Shown here: in pieces, positions 14,641-22,521 of the stretch
Layout: every line of letters begins with the position of its first letter
Numbering within the stretch: the stretch's first letter is position 1
NCBI GenBank assembly: GCA_031289815.1
Contig: JAITOS010000003.1
Location: forward strand, 1-22,536
Length of the DNA stretch: 22,536 nt
Source of the DNA: Peptococcaceae bacterium
Lineage (GTDB): Bacteria > Bacillota > Desulfitobacteriia > Desulfitobacteriales > Desulfitobacteriaceae
Direction of reading: 5' to 3'
The notes under the pieces: model-generated
The model's input: the letters and a program-made list of their open reading frames with translations, nothing else
What the model was told of the DNA's origin: nothing
Databases searched by the model: none
Program-made: the position numbers and the translations under genes

Positions 14641-16572
14641 TTGAGTAAATTAGAGGAAATGAATGAGATCAACCCTCAGGACTATACGGCTGGGCAAATT
14701 GAAGTTCTTGAAGGATTGGAAGCGGTCAGACGCCGCCCAGGGATGTATATCGGCTCGACAAGCAGTTCGGGCTTGCACCATTTAGTCTATGAAATTGTCG
14801 ATAATAGCATTGATGAAGCGCTGGCGGGGTTTTGCGATCAGGTCGAGGTGACCATTCGTGAAGATAACAGCATAGAGGTTATCGATAACGGCCGCGGCAT
14901 TCCGGTGGATATTCATCCAAAAAAAGGGAAAACAGGGGTAGAAGTCGCCTTGACGACCCTGCACGCCGGCGGCAAATTCAGCGGTGATACCTATAAGGTT
15001 TCCGGAGGCTTGCACGGGGTAGGTTTAAGCGTCGTCAACGCCCTTTCCCGCAGTCTGATCGTGGAGGTCATGAAAGACGGGAATATTTATCATCAGGAAT
15101 ATTGCCGGGGGAAAGCGATCACCGAATTGAAAATTACAGGAACGACGCCTGATAAAGCGTCGGGAACCAAGATCATTTTCATAGCGGATGAGGAGATCTT
15201 TGAAGAGATCGAATATCAGTTTGATATTATTGCGCATCGCTTAAAAGAGCTATCCTTTCTCAATAAGGATTTGAAGATCCAATTGACCGACGAACGCACG
15301 GGGGCCGAAGAAACCTATCTGCATAGCGGCGGGATCGTCGATTTCGTCCGCGATCTGAATAAAAATAAAGATTGTCTCTATCCGACTCCGATCTATTTTG
15401 AGGCGGAAAAGGATACCTCAATCGTAGAAATTGCGATTCAGTATAACGACAGCTACATGGAAAATTTGTATTCCTTCGCCAATAACATCCGCACGCAAGA
15501 GGGCGGCACGCATGAAGCCGGATTTAAAGCGGCCCTGACGCGCGTCGTCAATGATTATGCCCGTAAAAGCAATTTTTTAAAGGCGAACGACAATAATTTG
15601 ACCGGAGAGGACATTCGGGAAGGCTTCACCGGCGTCATTTCGGTGAAAGTACGAGAGCCGCAATTTGAGGGCCAGACAAAAACGAAATTGGGAAACAGTG
15701 AAATAAGATCCATCGTCGATTCGCTCACCGGCGAAAATTTAACCTCGTTTTTAGAAGAAAACCCGCCGATTGCCCGGAAAATCGTCGAAAAAGGGATTCA
15801 AGCCTCGCGGGCGCGGGAAGCGGCGCGGAAAGCGAGAGAGCTGACGCGCCGGAAAAGCGCGCTGGAAGGAAGCACCCTGCCGGGAAAGCTGGCGGATTGC
15901 TCCTGGAAGGACGCGTCGCTGTGCGAGATGTATATCGTGGAAGGCAACAGCGCCGGCGGTTCCGCCAAGCAGGGGCGTGACCGCCGTTTTCAGGCCATAT
16001 TGCCCTTGCGGGGGAAGATTTTAAATGTCGAAAAAGCCCGCTTGGACCGGATTTTAGGCAACGAAGAAATCAAATCCATGATTCTGGCGATGGGCGCCGG
16101 AATTTCGGAGGATTTTGATTTAGAGAAAGCGCGCTATAAAAAGATCGTCATTATGACGGACGCCGACGTTGACGGCGCTCATATCCGGATTTTATTATTA
16201 ACCTTCTTTTTCCGTTATATGCGGCCTTTAATCGATAATCATTATGTCTATATCGCTCAGCCCCCGTTATTTAAGATCAAGAAAAACCGGGATATTCGCT
16301 ATGCGTATTCTGACCTGGAATTGAACAAGATTTTGGAAAAAATCGGCCGTGACCGCACTGAAATCCAACGCTATAAAGGTCTCGGTGAAATGAACGCGGA
16401 ACAGCTGTGGGAAACCACCATGGATCCGGCGAAACGGACCATCTTACAGGTGTCCGTCGAAGACGCGATCTTAGCCGACGAATTGTTTACCGTCTTTATG
16501 GGCGATAAAGTCGAGCCGAGGCGCGAATATATTGAGAAACACGCCAGAGAAGTCCGTAATCTTGATATTTAA
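14641..16572 (+). CDS. gyrB: DNA gyrase subunit B
   Basis: This is the ATPase subunit of gyrase, which introduces negative supercoils with GyrA. I chose the TTG at 14641 because GGAGGG (14628-14633) sits 7 nt upstream, giving 643 residues beginning MSKLEEMNEINPQDYTAGQI. An upstream TTG at 14626 would use the Shine-Dalgarno itself as coding sequence; an in-frame ATG at 14659 is another option. GHKL ATPase motifs: EIVDNSIDEALAG, DNGRGIPV and GGLHGVGLSVVNALS. TOPRIM motifs: YIVEGNSAGGSAKQGRDR, and the acidic pair DADVDGAHIR. The end YIEKHAREVRNLDI is complete. gyrA follows after 29 nt. Confidence 0.97.
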   Translation: MSKLEEMNEINPQDYTAGQIEVLEGLEAVRRRPGMYIGSTSSSGLHHLVYEIVDNSIDEALAGFCDQVEVTIREDNSIEVIDNGRGIPVDIHPKKGKTGVEVALTTLHAGGKFSGDTYKVSGGLHGVGLSVVNALSRSLIVEVMKDGNIYHQEYCRGKAITELKITGTTPDKASGTKIIFIADEEIFEEIEYQFDIIAHRLKELSFLNKDLKIQLTDERTGAEETYLHSGGIVDFVRDLNKNKDCLYPTPIYFEAEKDTSIVEIAIQYNDSYMENLYSFANNIRTQEGGTHEAGFKAALTRVVNDYARKSNFLKANDNNLTGEDIREGFTGVISVKVREPQFEGQTKTKLGNSEIRSIVDSLTGENLTSFLEENPPIARKIVEKGIQASRAREAARKARELTRRKSALEGSTLPGKLADCSWKDASLCEMYIVEGNSAGGSAKQGRDRRFQAILPLRGKILNVEKARLDRILGNEEIKSMILAMGAGISEDFDLEKARYKKIVIMTDADVDGAHIRILLLTFFFRYMRPLIDNHYVYIAQPPLFKIKKNRDIRYAYSDLELNKILEKIGRDRTEIQRYKGLGEMNAEQLWETTMDPAKRTILQVSVEDAILADELFTVFMGDKVEPRREYIEKHAREVRNLDI

Positions 16573-16601
16573 AGGGTAGATTAAGGAGTGGTGGTACAGG
16601 T

Positions 16602-19103
16602 ATGTCGATGGAAATTAACGGCGGAAAAGTTCTGCCGCGAGAAATATCGCAGGAGTTAAAAGAGGCGTTTATCGATTACTCTATGAGCGTATTGACCAGC
16701 CGGGCGCTGCCGGACGTGCGCGACGGGCTGAAACCCGTGCATCGGAGGATTCTCTACACCCTTCACGGCTTGGGCATGACGCCCACGAAGCCCTTCAGCA
16801 AGGCCGCCCGTCTGGTCGGGGATTGTATGGCCAAATATCATCCCCACGGCGACGCTTCGATTTATGACGCGGTGGTGCGGATGGCGCAGGATTTTGCCAG
16901 CCGCTACCCGTTGATTGAGGGGCACGGAAATTTTGGCTCGGTGGACGGAGATTCCGCCGCCGCTATGCGTTATACCGAGCTGAGAATGGCGAAAATAGCG
17001 CCGTATCTGCTGGCGGACCTGGAAAAGGGAACCGTCGATTTTGCCCCGAATTATGATGAAAAAGAGGACGAGCCGCTGGTTTTGCCGGCGAAATATCCTA
17101 ATCTGCTGGTGAATGGCTCCTCCGGCATCGCGGTGGGCATGGCGACCAATATTCCGCCGCATAATCTCAGGGAGGTGATCGACGGCGTCATCCAGCAAAT
17201 CGACAATCCGGATATTACCATACCGGAGCTTATGCAGCATATTAAAGGGCCGGATTTTCCGACCTATGGCACTATCATGGGGACGTCCGGCATGGAAGCC
17301 GCCTACACAACCGGAAGAGGGCTGCTGAAAATCCGGGCCAAAGCGCACGTGGAGCATATAGAAAAAACAGGGAAAATGCGCATTTTGGTGACGGAAATCC
17401 CTTATATGGTCAATAAAGCAAAGCTCGTGGAAAAGATCGCCGATTTGGTGAAGGATAAGAGAATTGACGGCATTACCGATTTGCGCGACGAATCAGGGCG
17501 CGACGGGATGCGGATTATGATCGAGCTGCGCCGGGATGTCAACCCACAGGTGATCCTCAACCAGCTCTATAAACATACGCCGATGGAGGATTCCTTCGGC
17601 GTCATCATGCTGGCCTTGGTGGGCGGCGTTCCTAAATGCCTGAACCTGAAGCAGATGCTGCACCATTTTATTGAGCATCAAAAGGAAGTCATCGTCCGGC
17701 GGACGCGCTTTGAGCTGAATAAAGCGGAAGCGGAAGCGCATATCCTGGAGGGTCTGCGCATTGCGCTGGATCATATTGACGAGATCATCGAGACCATTCG
17801 TACATCGGCGAACGGCGAGCAAGCGAAGGGAAACCTGATGGAGCGGTTCGGCCTGAGCGAAAAACAGGCGCAAGCCATTCTGGAAATGCGTTTCCGGCAA
17901 TTGACCGGTCTGGAAAGAGAAAAATTGGAGGCGCAGTATCAGGAATTGCTGCAAACGATTTCGTATTTAAAAGCGATCTTAGGCTCGGAAAACATGGTGA
18001 AAGAAATCATTAAACAGGAATTGAATGAAGTCAGGGAAAAATTCGGAGACGAGAGAAGAACGCGGATTTCGGTTGAAGCCGGTAGAATGGACCTGGAGGA
18101 TCTCATCGCCGAAGAAGATATGGTGATCACGGTAACGCATAGGGGGTACATCAAACGCCTGCCAGTGAATACCTATCGCAGTCAGCGGCGCGGGGGCCGA
18201 GGGGTGCAGGGAATGGCCACCAAGGAACAGGACTTTGTGGAGCATTTATTTATCGCTTCGACGCATCATTATATCCTGTTCTTTACTTCACGGGGGAAAG
18301 TATACCGCTTAAAAGCGCATGAGCTTCCGGAAGCGGGAAGAACGGCGAAAGGGATCGCGATTATTAATCTCTTGAATATCAATCAGGACGAGAGCGTTAC
18401 CGCTATTATGGCGATCAAAGAGTATACGGATGCGACCCTGGTGATGGCGACCAGGAAAGGGATTGTCAAGAAAACAGCGTTGCAGGACTATGATTCTTCC
18501 CGCAAAGACGGCTTAATCGCCTTAACGATCGACGAAGGGGATGAACTCATCGGGGTACGCTTATCCGGGGGAGAAGACGATGTGCTGCTGGCGACGAGCA
18601 ACGGTCTGGCGATTCGTTTTTCGGAAGCGGACGTCAGAAAGATGGGAAGAACGGCTCGCGGCGTGATTGGAATCCGGCTGGAGGACTCGGATATCGTAGT
18701 TGGGATGGACGTCATCCGGAAGAATGAAATGGTGGAACTGTTAACGATGTCTGAAAACGGCTGCGCTAAAAGGACGGATATTGACGAATATCGAACGCAA
18801 GGCCGGGGCGGCAAAGGCATTATCAGCATGAGGCTGAATTCTAAGACCGGAAAACTGGTGGGCGTGAAAATTGTCAACCCAGAGGATGAATTAATGGTGA
18901 TTACGGCGGAAGGCATCATCTTGCGGCAGGAGATCAGCGGCATATCGAAGCAGGGCCGGACGGCGCAAGGGGTGAAGGCGATGAGGATTGATGAAAGTAA
19001 AGTGGTCGCCATCGCCAAAGTCCTAAACAAGGAAGATAACGAGGATTTGCCGGAAGAGAGTAAAGAAGAAAATGAAACGGGTAATGAACCAGGTAATGAA
19101 TAA
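16602..19103 (+). CDS. gyrA: DNA gyrase subunit A
   Basis: This is the DNA-cleaving subunit of gyrase. The protein has 833 residues. The catalytic Tyr124 is in AAAMRYTE, and the quinolone-determining region reads HPHGDASIYDA (80-90). The GyrA box QRRGGRG (528-534), required for DNA wrapping, identifies it as gyrase rather than topoisomerase IV. The C-terminal beta-pinwheel (about 505-800) is followed by a very acidic tail (EDNEDLPEESKEEN). The Shine-Dalgarno AAGGAG (16583-16588) is 13 nt from the ATG, longer than usual, and no better start is in frame. The position equivalent to E. coli Ser83 is Ala85. No clear terminator separates it from pdxS (37 nt). Confidence 0.98.
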   Translation: MSMEINGGKVLPREISQELKEAFIDYSMSVLTSRALPDVRDGLKPVHRRILYTLHGLGMTPTKPFSKAARLVGDCMAKYHPHGDASIYDAVVRMAQDFASRYPLIEGHGNFGSVDGDSAAAMRYTELRMAKIAPYLLADLEKGTVDFAPNYDEKEDEPLVLPAKYPNLLVNGSSGIAVGMATNIPPHNLREVIDGVIQQIDNPDITIPELMQHIKGPDFPTYGTIMGTSGMEAAYTTGRGLLKIRAKAHVEHIEKTGKMRILVTEIPYMVNKAKLVEKIADLVKDKRIDGITDLRDESGRDGMRIMIELRRDVNPQVILNQLYKHTPMEDSFGVIMLALVGGVPKCLNLKQMLHHFIEHQKEVIVRRTRFELNKAEAEAHILEGLRIALDHIDEIIETIRTSANGEQAKGNLMERFGLSEKQAQAILEMRFRQLTGLEREKLEAQYQELLQTISYLKAILGSENMVKEIIKQELNEVREKFGDERRTRISVEAGRMDLEDLIAEEDMVITVTHRGYIKRLPVNTYRSQRRGGRGVQGMATKEQDFVEHLFIASTHHYILFFTSRGKVYRLKAHELPEAGRTAKGIAIINLLNINQDESVTAIMAIKEYTDATLVMATRKGIVKKTALQDYDSSRKDGLIALTIDEGDELIGVRLSGGEDDVLLATSNGLAIRFSEADVRKMGRTARGVIGIRLEDSDIVVGMDVIRKNEMVELLTMSENGCAKRTDIDEYRTQGRGGKGIISMRLNSKTGKLVGVKIVNPEDELMVITAEGIILRQEISGISKQGRTAQGVKAMRIDESKVVAIAKVLNKEDNEDLPEESKEENETGNEPGNE

Positions 19104-19140
19104 GTCATTGCTTGATTAACTTAAAATAAGGGGGAGAGAA

Positions 19141-20028
19141 ATGATGGCGGAAATTGCGTCGTGGAAAGTGAAGACAGGACTGGCGGAAATGTTAAAAGGC
19201 GGCGTGATCATGGATGTAACGACGCCCGAACAGGCGGTGATCGCGGAGGAGGCCGGAGCTTGCGCCGTCATGGCGCTGGAGCGAGTGCCGTCGGATATCC
19301 GCGCCGCTGGCGGGGTAGCCAGAATGGCGGATTTATCCATTGTCACCCGGATTATGGAGACGGTGAGTATTCCGGTGATGGCGAAAGCCCGGATCGGGCA
19401 TTTTGTGGAAGCGCGCGTGCTGGAAGCCGCGGGGGTGGATTATATTGATGAAAGCGAAGTGCTCACCCCGGCGGATGATTTGTATCATATTGATAAACGG
19501 GACTTCAAAGTGCCTTTCGTTTGCGGGGCGAGAAATCTGGGAGAAGCGCTGCGCCGTATTGGCGAGGGCGCGGCGATGATTCGCACCAAAGGGGAGCCGG
19601 GAACCGGAAATGTGGTGGAAGCGGTACGGCACATGCGAACGGTCGTGAATGAGATCCGTCAGCTGACCGTTTTGCCGAAAGAAGAATTAATGACGGCGGC
19701 GAAAAACATGGGCGCGCCCTATGATTTGGTCTGCTATGTCGCGGAGCATGGGAAGCTGCCGGTGGTTAATTTTGCGGCGGGCGGTATCGCGACCCCGGCG
19801 GACGCCGCCTTGATGATGCAATTAGGCGTGGACGGAATCTTTGTGGGTTCCGGCGTTTTTAAATCAGAGAATCCGGCAAAACGGGCAAAGGCGATTGTCC
19901 TTGCCACCACGCATTACCAGGACGCCCAACTTTTAGTTGAGATTTCCAAGGATCTGGGGGAAGCGATGTCGGGCCTGGAGATATCATCCATTGCGGCGGC
20001 GGACAGAATGCAGGAACGGGGCTGGTAG
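19141..20028 (+). CDS. pdxS: Pyridoxal 5'-phosphate synthase subunit PdxS
   Basis: This synthase subunit builds PLP from ribose 5-phosphate, glyceraldehyde 3-phosphate and ammonia delivered by PdxT (the DXP-independent route). The protein has 295 residues with a (beta/alpha)8 barrel. The catalytic lysines are Lys82 (PVMAKARIGH) and Lys150 (MIRTKGEPGTGN), with Asp25 (VIMDVTTPEQA) near the substrate. A G-rich Shine-Dalgarno precedes tandem ATG codons; the first (19141) and second (19144) are both possible. pdxT starts 31 nt later. Confidence 0.98.
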   Translation: MMAEIASWKVKTGLAEMLKGGVIMDVTTPEQAVIAEEAGACAVMALERVPSDIRAAGGVARMADLSIVTRIMETVSIPVMAKARIGHFVEARVLEAAGVDYIDESEVLTPADDLYHIDKRDFKVPFVCGARNLGEALRRIGEGAAMIRTKGEPGTGNVVEAVRHMRTVVNEIRQLTVLPKEELMTAAKNMGAPYDLVCYVAEHGKLPVVNFAAGGIATPADAALMMQLGVDGIFVGSGVFKSENPAKRAKAIVLATTHYQDAQLLVEISKDLGEAMSGLEISSIAAADRMQERGW

Positions 20029-20059
20029 TGCTCTTGCTGAGGTGACGGGAGGGGAGACA

Positions 20060-20650
20060 ATGGAAAAGTATGTTGGCATTTTAGCGCTGCAAGGCGCGTT
20101 TAGAGAACACCGCTTGCTCTTAAACCAGCTGGGGTACGACGTCAAAGAGGTGCGCCGACCCGCCGATTTAGAGGATATCCGCGGTTTAATCATTCCCGGC
20201 GGAGAGAGTACCGCCATGGGCAAGCTTCTTCAGTTTGATGGTTTAGGGGAAAATATCAAGGAATTGGCCGGGAAGGATTTTCCGATCTATGGGACCTGCG
20301 CCGGCTTGATCATGCTGGCGAAAGATATTATCAATCATAGCGACCAATACCGGTTTGGGCTCATGGATATGACCGTGGAAAGAAACGCTTACGGGCGGCA
20401 GGTGGATAGCTTTGAGACTGGGCTGAAGATCCCGGCGCTGGGGCAGGAACCCTTCCGCGCCGTGTTCATTCGCGCGCCGTACATCGAAAAGGTGGCGCCC
20501 AATGTGGGAATCTTAGCGGAATATGAGGGGAAAGTCGTATTTGCTCGCCAGGGAAATCTGCTGGCAAGCTCGTTTCATCCGGAACTCACGGAAGACACCC
20601 GGATTCACCAATATTTTATCCGTATTATTGAGGAATATTGGCAAAAATAG
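20060..20650 (+). CDS. pdxT: Pyridoxal 5'-phosphate synthase glutaminase subunit PdxT
   Basis: This glutaminase hydrolyses glutamine and channels ammonia to PdxS. I chose the ATG at 20060 (196 residues, MEKYVGILALQGAFREH) with GGGAGGGGAG just upstream. An open frame extending back into pdxS to 19937 has no family resemblance. The class-I triad is Cys80 (YGTCAGL), His173 and Glu175 (SSFHPELTED), with the oxyanion loop PGGEST (46-51). It sits directly after pdxS, and serS follows after 56 nt. Confidence 0.97.
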   Translation: MEKYVGILALQGAFREHRLLLNQLGYDVKEVRRPADLEDIRGLIIPGGESTAMGKLLQFDGLGENIKELAGKDFPIYGTCAGLIMLAKDIINHSDQYRFGLMDMTVERNAYGRQVDSFETGLKIPALGQEPFRAVFIRAPYIEKVAPNVGILAEYEGKVVFARQGNLLASSFHPELTEDTRIHQYFIRIIEEYWQK

Positions 20651-20706
20651 CGGTGGGGAAAGATATGGCGGAAAAATGACAAAACGGCATACAGGAGGGT
20701 CCTGCG

Positions 20707-22002
20707 ATGTTAGACGTAAAATATGTACGCACGAATCCAGAAGCGGTGGCACAAGCGTTGCGCCACCGAAATTCCTCGCTGGACTTAGGGGAATTTTTGC
20801 GGGAGGAAGAGCAGCGGCGTAAGCTGCTCTTTGAGGCGGAAACCCTGAAAAGCAAGCGCAATTCCGTATCGGAAGAGATTGGACGCTTGAAGAAAACGGG
20901 GCAGGACGCTCAGGAACTGGTCCTGGCAATGCGCGACGTTGGCCAGGAGATCAAAGCGCTGGAAGAGCGTCTGGCGCTATCGGATCAAAAAATGGAAGCG
21001 GTTCTCTATGAAATTCCTAATATTCCGCACGCTTCGGTGCCGCTCGGCAAAGACGAGAGCGCCAATGTGGAAGTGCGCCGCTGGGGGACGCCAAGGGTTT
21101 TCGCGTCGCCGCCGCAGACGCATTTTGCGCTTGGCGAGAACTTGGATATTTTGGATTTCGCCAGAGCCGGTAAGGTCACGGGCGCGCGCTTTGTCTTTTA
21201 CAAAGGCTTAGGAGCGAAATTGGAACGGGCGTTGATTTCCTTTATGCTCGATTATCATACGGCGAGAGGCTATGAAGAAATTCTGCCGCCCTATTTGGTG
21301 AATCGCGCTTCGATGACCGGCACGGGTCAATTGCCGAAATTTGAGGAAGACGCTTTTAAGATCGCGGGAACAGAATATTTTTTAATTCCGACAGCCGAGG
21401 TGCCGGTGACCAATCTTTACCGGGATGAAATCCTGGAAAAACAGCAGCTGCCCATCCGGCATTGCGCCTACAGCGCCTGTTTTCGGGCGGAAGCCGGCGC
21501 CGCTGGGCGGGACACGCGCGGGCTCATCCGTATGCACCAGTTCAATAAGGTGGAACTGGTCAAATTCTCCTTGCCGGAGGACTCCTATCAGGAATTGGAA
21601 ACCCTGACCCACGACGCGGAAGGAATTCTGCAAGCATTGGAATTGCCCTATCGCGTGATGCTGTTATCCAGTGGAGACATGGGCTTCAGTTCGGCCAAGA
21701 CCTATGACTTGGAAGTATGGCTGCCGAGTTTTAATGATTATCGGGAGATTTCCTCGTGCAGTAATTTTGAAGATTTTCAAGCGCGTCGGGCCAATATTCG
21801 TTTCCGCCGGGAAGCAAAAGCGAAGCCGGAATTCGCGCATACGCTCAATGGCAGCGGTTTGGCCGTGGGCCGTACCGTAGCGGCGATTTTGGAGAATAAT
21901 CAGGAGGCGGATGGCAGCGTAAGGATACCCAAGCTCTTGCAGCCCTATATGGGCGCGGAAGTTATTGGCAAAAGTGCGGCCCCGCTAAAGGGCGAGGGGT
22001 GA
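20707..22002 (+). CDS. serS: Seryl-tRNA synthetase
   Basis: This class-II aminoacyl-tRNA synthetase charges tRNA-Ser (and tRNA-Sec where present). The protein has 431 residues. A long N-terminal coiled coil (about 25-105) grips the long variable arm. Motif 1 lies near 177-215, motif 2 FRAEAGAAGRDTRG from 259, SSCSNFEDFQARR follows, and motif 3 is LNGSGLAVGRTVAAILE (380-396). AGGAGGG is 7 nt before the ATG. No T-box element is present in the 56-nt gap after pdxT. tRNA-Ser lies immediately downstream, so enzyme and substrate are adjacent, as in Bacillus. Confidence 0.98.
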   Translation: MLDVKYVRTNPEAVAQALRHRNSSLDLGEFLREEEQRRKLLFEAETLKSKRNSVSEEIGRLKKTGQDAQELVLAMRDVGQEIKALEERLALSDQKMEAVLYEIPNIPHASVPLGKDESANVEVRRWGTPRVFASPPQTHFALGENLDILDFARAGKVTGARFVFYKGLGAKLERALISFMLDYHTARGYEEILPPYLVNRASMTGTGQLPKFEEDAFKIAGTEYFLIPTAEVPVTNLYRDEILEKQQLPIRHCAYSACFRAEAGAAGRDTRGLIRMHQFNKVELVKFSLPEDSYQELETLTHDAEGILQALELPYRVMLLSSGDMGFSSAKTYDLEVWLPSFNDYREISSCSNFEDFQARRANIRFRREAKAKPEFAHTLNGSGLAVGRTVAAILENNQEADGSVRIPKLLQPYMGAEVIGKSAAPLKGEG

Positions 22003-22030
22003 ACCGGGATCTGTCCGTGCGTGCCTGTCC

Positions 22031-22060
22031 GAATCGGGTGTGTGAGAATCGGTGTGTGAG
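22031..22060. repeat. Short tandem repeat (two copies, about 15 nt)
   Basis: GAATCGGGTGTGTGAG (22031-22046) is followed, sharing one G, by GAATCGGTGTGTGAG (22046-22060). The copies differ by a single inserted G. Function unknown. Confidence 0.85.
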
Positions 22061-22072
22061 CTTGGCGAATGA

Positions 22073-22101
22073 TTGTCTAAAGTGGGTTCGTATGATATAA
22101 T
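22073..22101 (+). promoter_or_regulatory. Promoter upstream of the tRNA-Ser fragment
   Basis: TTGTCT (22073-22078), a 17-nt spacer and a perfect TATAAT (22096-22101) with an extended TGa in front (22093-22095). Transcription would begin near 22108, about 90 nt before the truncated tRNA. Confidence 0.75.
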
Positions 22102-22114
22102 TTGGCGGTCTGAT
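22101..22114. repeat. Direct repeat TTTGGCGGTcTGAT, copy 1
   Basis: This 14-mer matches 22290-22303 at 13 of 14 positions. Each copy lies a similar distance before a tRNA-Ser start (83 and 87 nt). A related TTGGCGGT is the 3' arm of the terminator at 22510-22517. Confidence 0.75.
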
Positions 22115-22197
22115 TTCTTTTTTCGGCGACCTGAATGGGGAGAACCGGGGCTGAGAGAAGGGCGGATAAGCGGTGAAACGCTGTTGATATAAGACAT

Positions 22198-22242
22198 GGA
22201 GGAATAGCGAAGCGGTCATAACGCGGCGGTCTTGAAAACCGC
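22198..22242 (+). pseudogene. Truncated tRNA-Ser(UGA), 5' half only
   Basis: Acceptor 5' strand GGAGGAA (22198-22204), D-arm with GCG/CGC stem (22207-22224) and anticodon arm GCGGT-CTTGAAA-ACCGC (22226-22242) are intact, with anticodon TGA at 22233-22235. After 22242 there is no T-arm (no TTCRA loop), no TTCCTCC acceptor partner and no CCA, so it cannot be a working tRNA. It has its own good promoter, so a transcript is possible. Confidence 0.8.
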
Positions 22243-22275
22243 AGGAGATATTTGCCGCAGGAAACGCGCAAACCC

Positions 22276-22303
22276 TTGATATACCGTAGTTTGGCGGTAT
22301 GAT
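22276..22303 (+). promoter_or_regulatory. Promoter of intact tRNA-Ser
   Basis: TTGATA (22276-22281), a 16-nt spacer and TATGAT (22298-22303). A hairpin-forming ATACCG/CGGTAT (22281-22286 and 22295-22300) covers the spacer, and the -10 lies in repeat copy 2. The predicted leader is about 80 nt. Confidence 0.6.
22290..22303. repeat. Direct repeat TTTGGCGGTaTGAT, copy 2
   Basis: This is the partner of copy 1 at 22101-22114, with one mismatch. It overlaps the -10 of the tRNA-Ser promoter. Confidence 0.75.
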
Positions 22304-22321
22304 GATAACTGAAAGTCCGTC

Positions 22322-22344
22322 ATGTCTGCTCTGAATGTCTGCTC
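22322..22344. repeat. Short direct repeat in the tRNA-Ser leader
   Basis: ATGTCTGCTC occurs at 22322-22331 and, after 3 nt, again at 22335-22344. The second copy can pair imperfectly with GAGTCAGAC (about 22375-22383), giving a possible leader stem just before the tRNA. Confidence 0.6.
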
Positions 22345-22390
22345 AATTTCCGAGAAGCGTTTCAGGACATTTTCGAGTCAGACACCATTT

Positions 22391-22478
22391 GGAGAGTTGG
22401 CCGAGCGGTTGAAGGCACCGGTCTTGAAAACCGGCAAAGGGCAACCTTTCCAGGGTTCAAATCCCTGACTCTCCGCCA
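22391..22478 (+). tRNA. tRNA-Ser (anticodon UGA)
   Basis: This is an 88-nt class-II tRNA with encoded CCA. Acceptor GGAGAGT pairs perfectly with ACTCTCC (22468-22474), the discriminator base is G, and CCA is at 22476-22478. Anticodon stem CCGGT/ACCGG (22418-22434) holds the loop CTTGAAA with anticodon TGA at 22425-22427, reading UCA and other UCN codons. A long variable arm and the T-loop GTTCAAATC are present. It lies downstream of serS. Confidence 0.97.
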
Positions 22479-22488
22479 AAAATCCTCG

Positions 22489-22521
22489 CTGCCAGTCTGT
22501 TTTCACAGGTTGGCGGTTTTT
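22489..22521 (+). terminator. Intrinsic terminator after tRNA-Ser
   Basis: A 12-bp stem (22489-22500 with 22505-22516; three G-U pairs) with a TTTC loop is followed by TTTTT and then GATTTTT. It begins 10 nt after the tRNA CCA. Confidence 0.88.

Larger units (their letters stand above)
22003..22390. other. Gene-free stretch between serS and tRNA-Ser
   Basis: No protein gene is supported in these 388 nt. They hold a 15/16-nt tandem repeat, an extended -10 promoter, a truncated tRNA-Ser 5' half, a second promoter and several short repeats, each listed separately. No convincing terminator for serS was found. Confidence 0.7.

Noticed and set aside
16656..17357. 233-codon minus-strand frame inside gyrA
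   Set aside because: It is antisense to a fully conserved gyrA region, low in recognisable motifs and rich in His/Arg/Gly as expected of a shadow frame.
19937..20059. 41-residue N-terminal extension of PdxT overlapping pdxS
   Set aside because: The added residues show no family similarity, and the ATG at 20060 has a strong Shine-Dalgarno and starts the conserved GILALQG strand.
20651..20706. T-box riboswitch ahead of serS
   Set aside because: The gap is 56 nt, too short, and has no T-box sequence or antiterminator pairing.
22082..22090. GTGGGTTCG as a displaced T-arm of the broken tRNA
   Set aside because: It resembles the 5' side of a T-arm but lacks the 3' side (ATCCCAC) and lies within the spacer of a good promoter; chance is more likely.
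22198..22275. Complete tRNA-Ser or tRNA-Sec at the first tRNA-like site
   Set aside because: The anticodon is UGA, not UCA, and no T-arm, acceptor 3' strand or CCA is present downstream.
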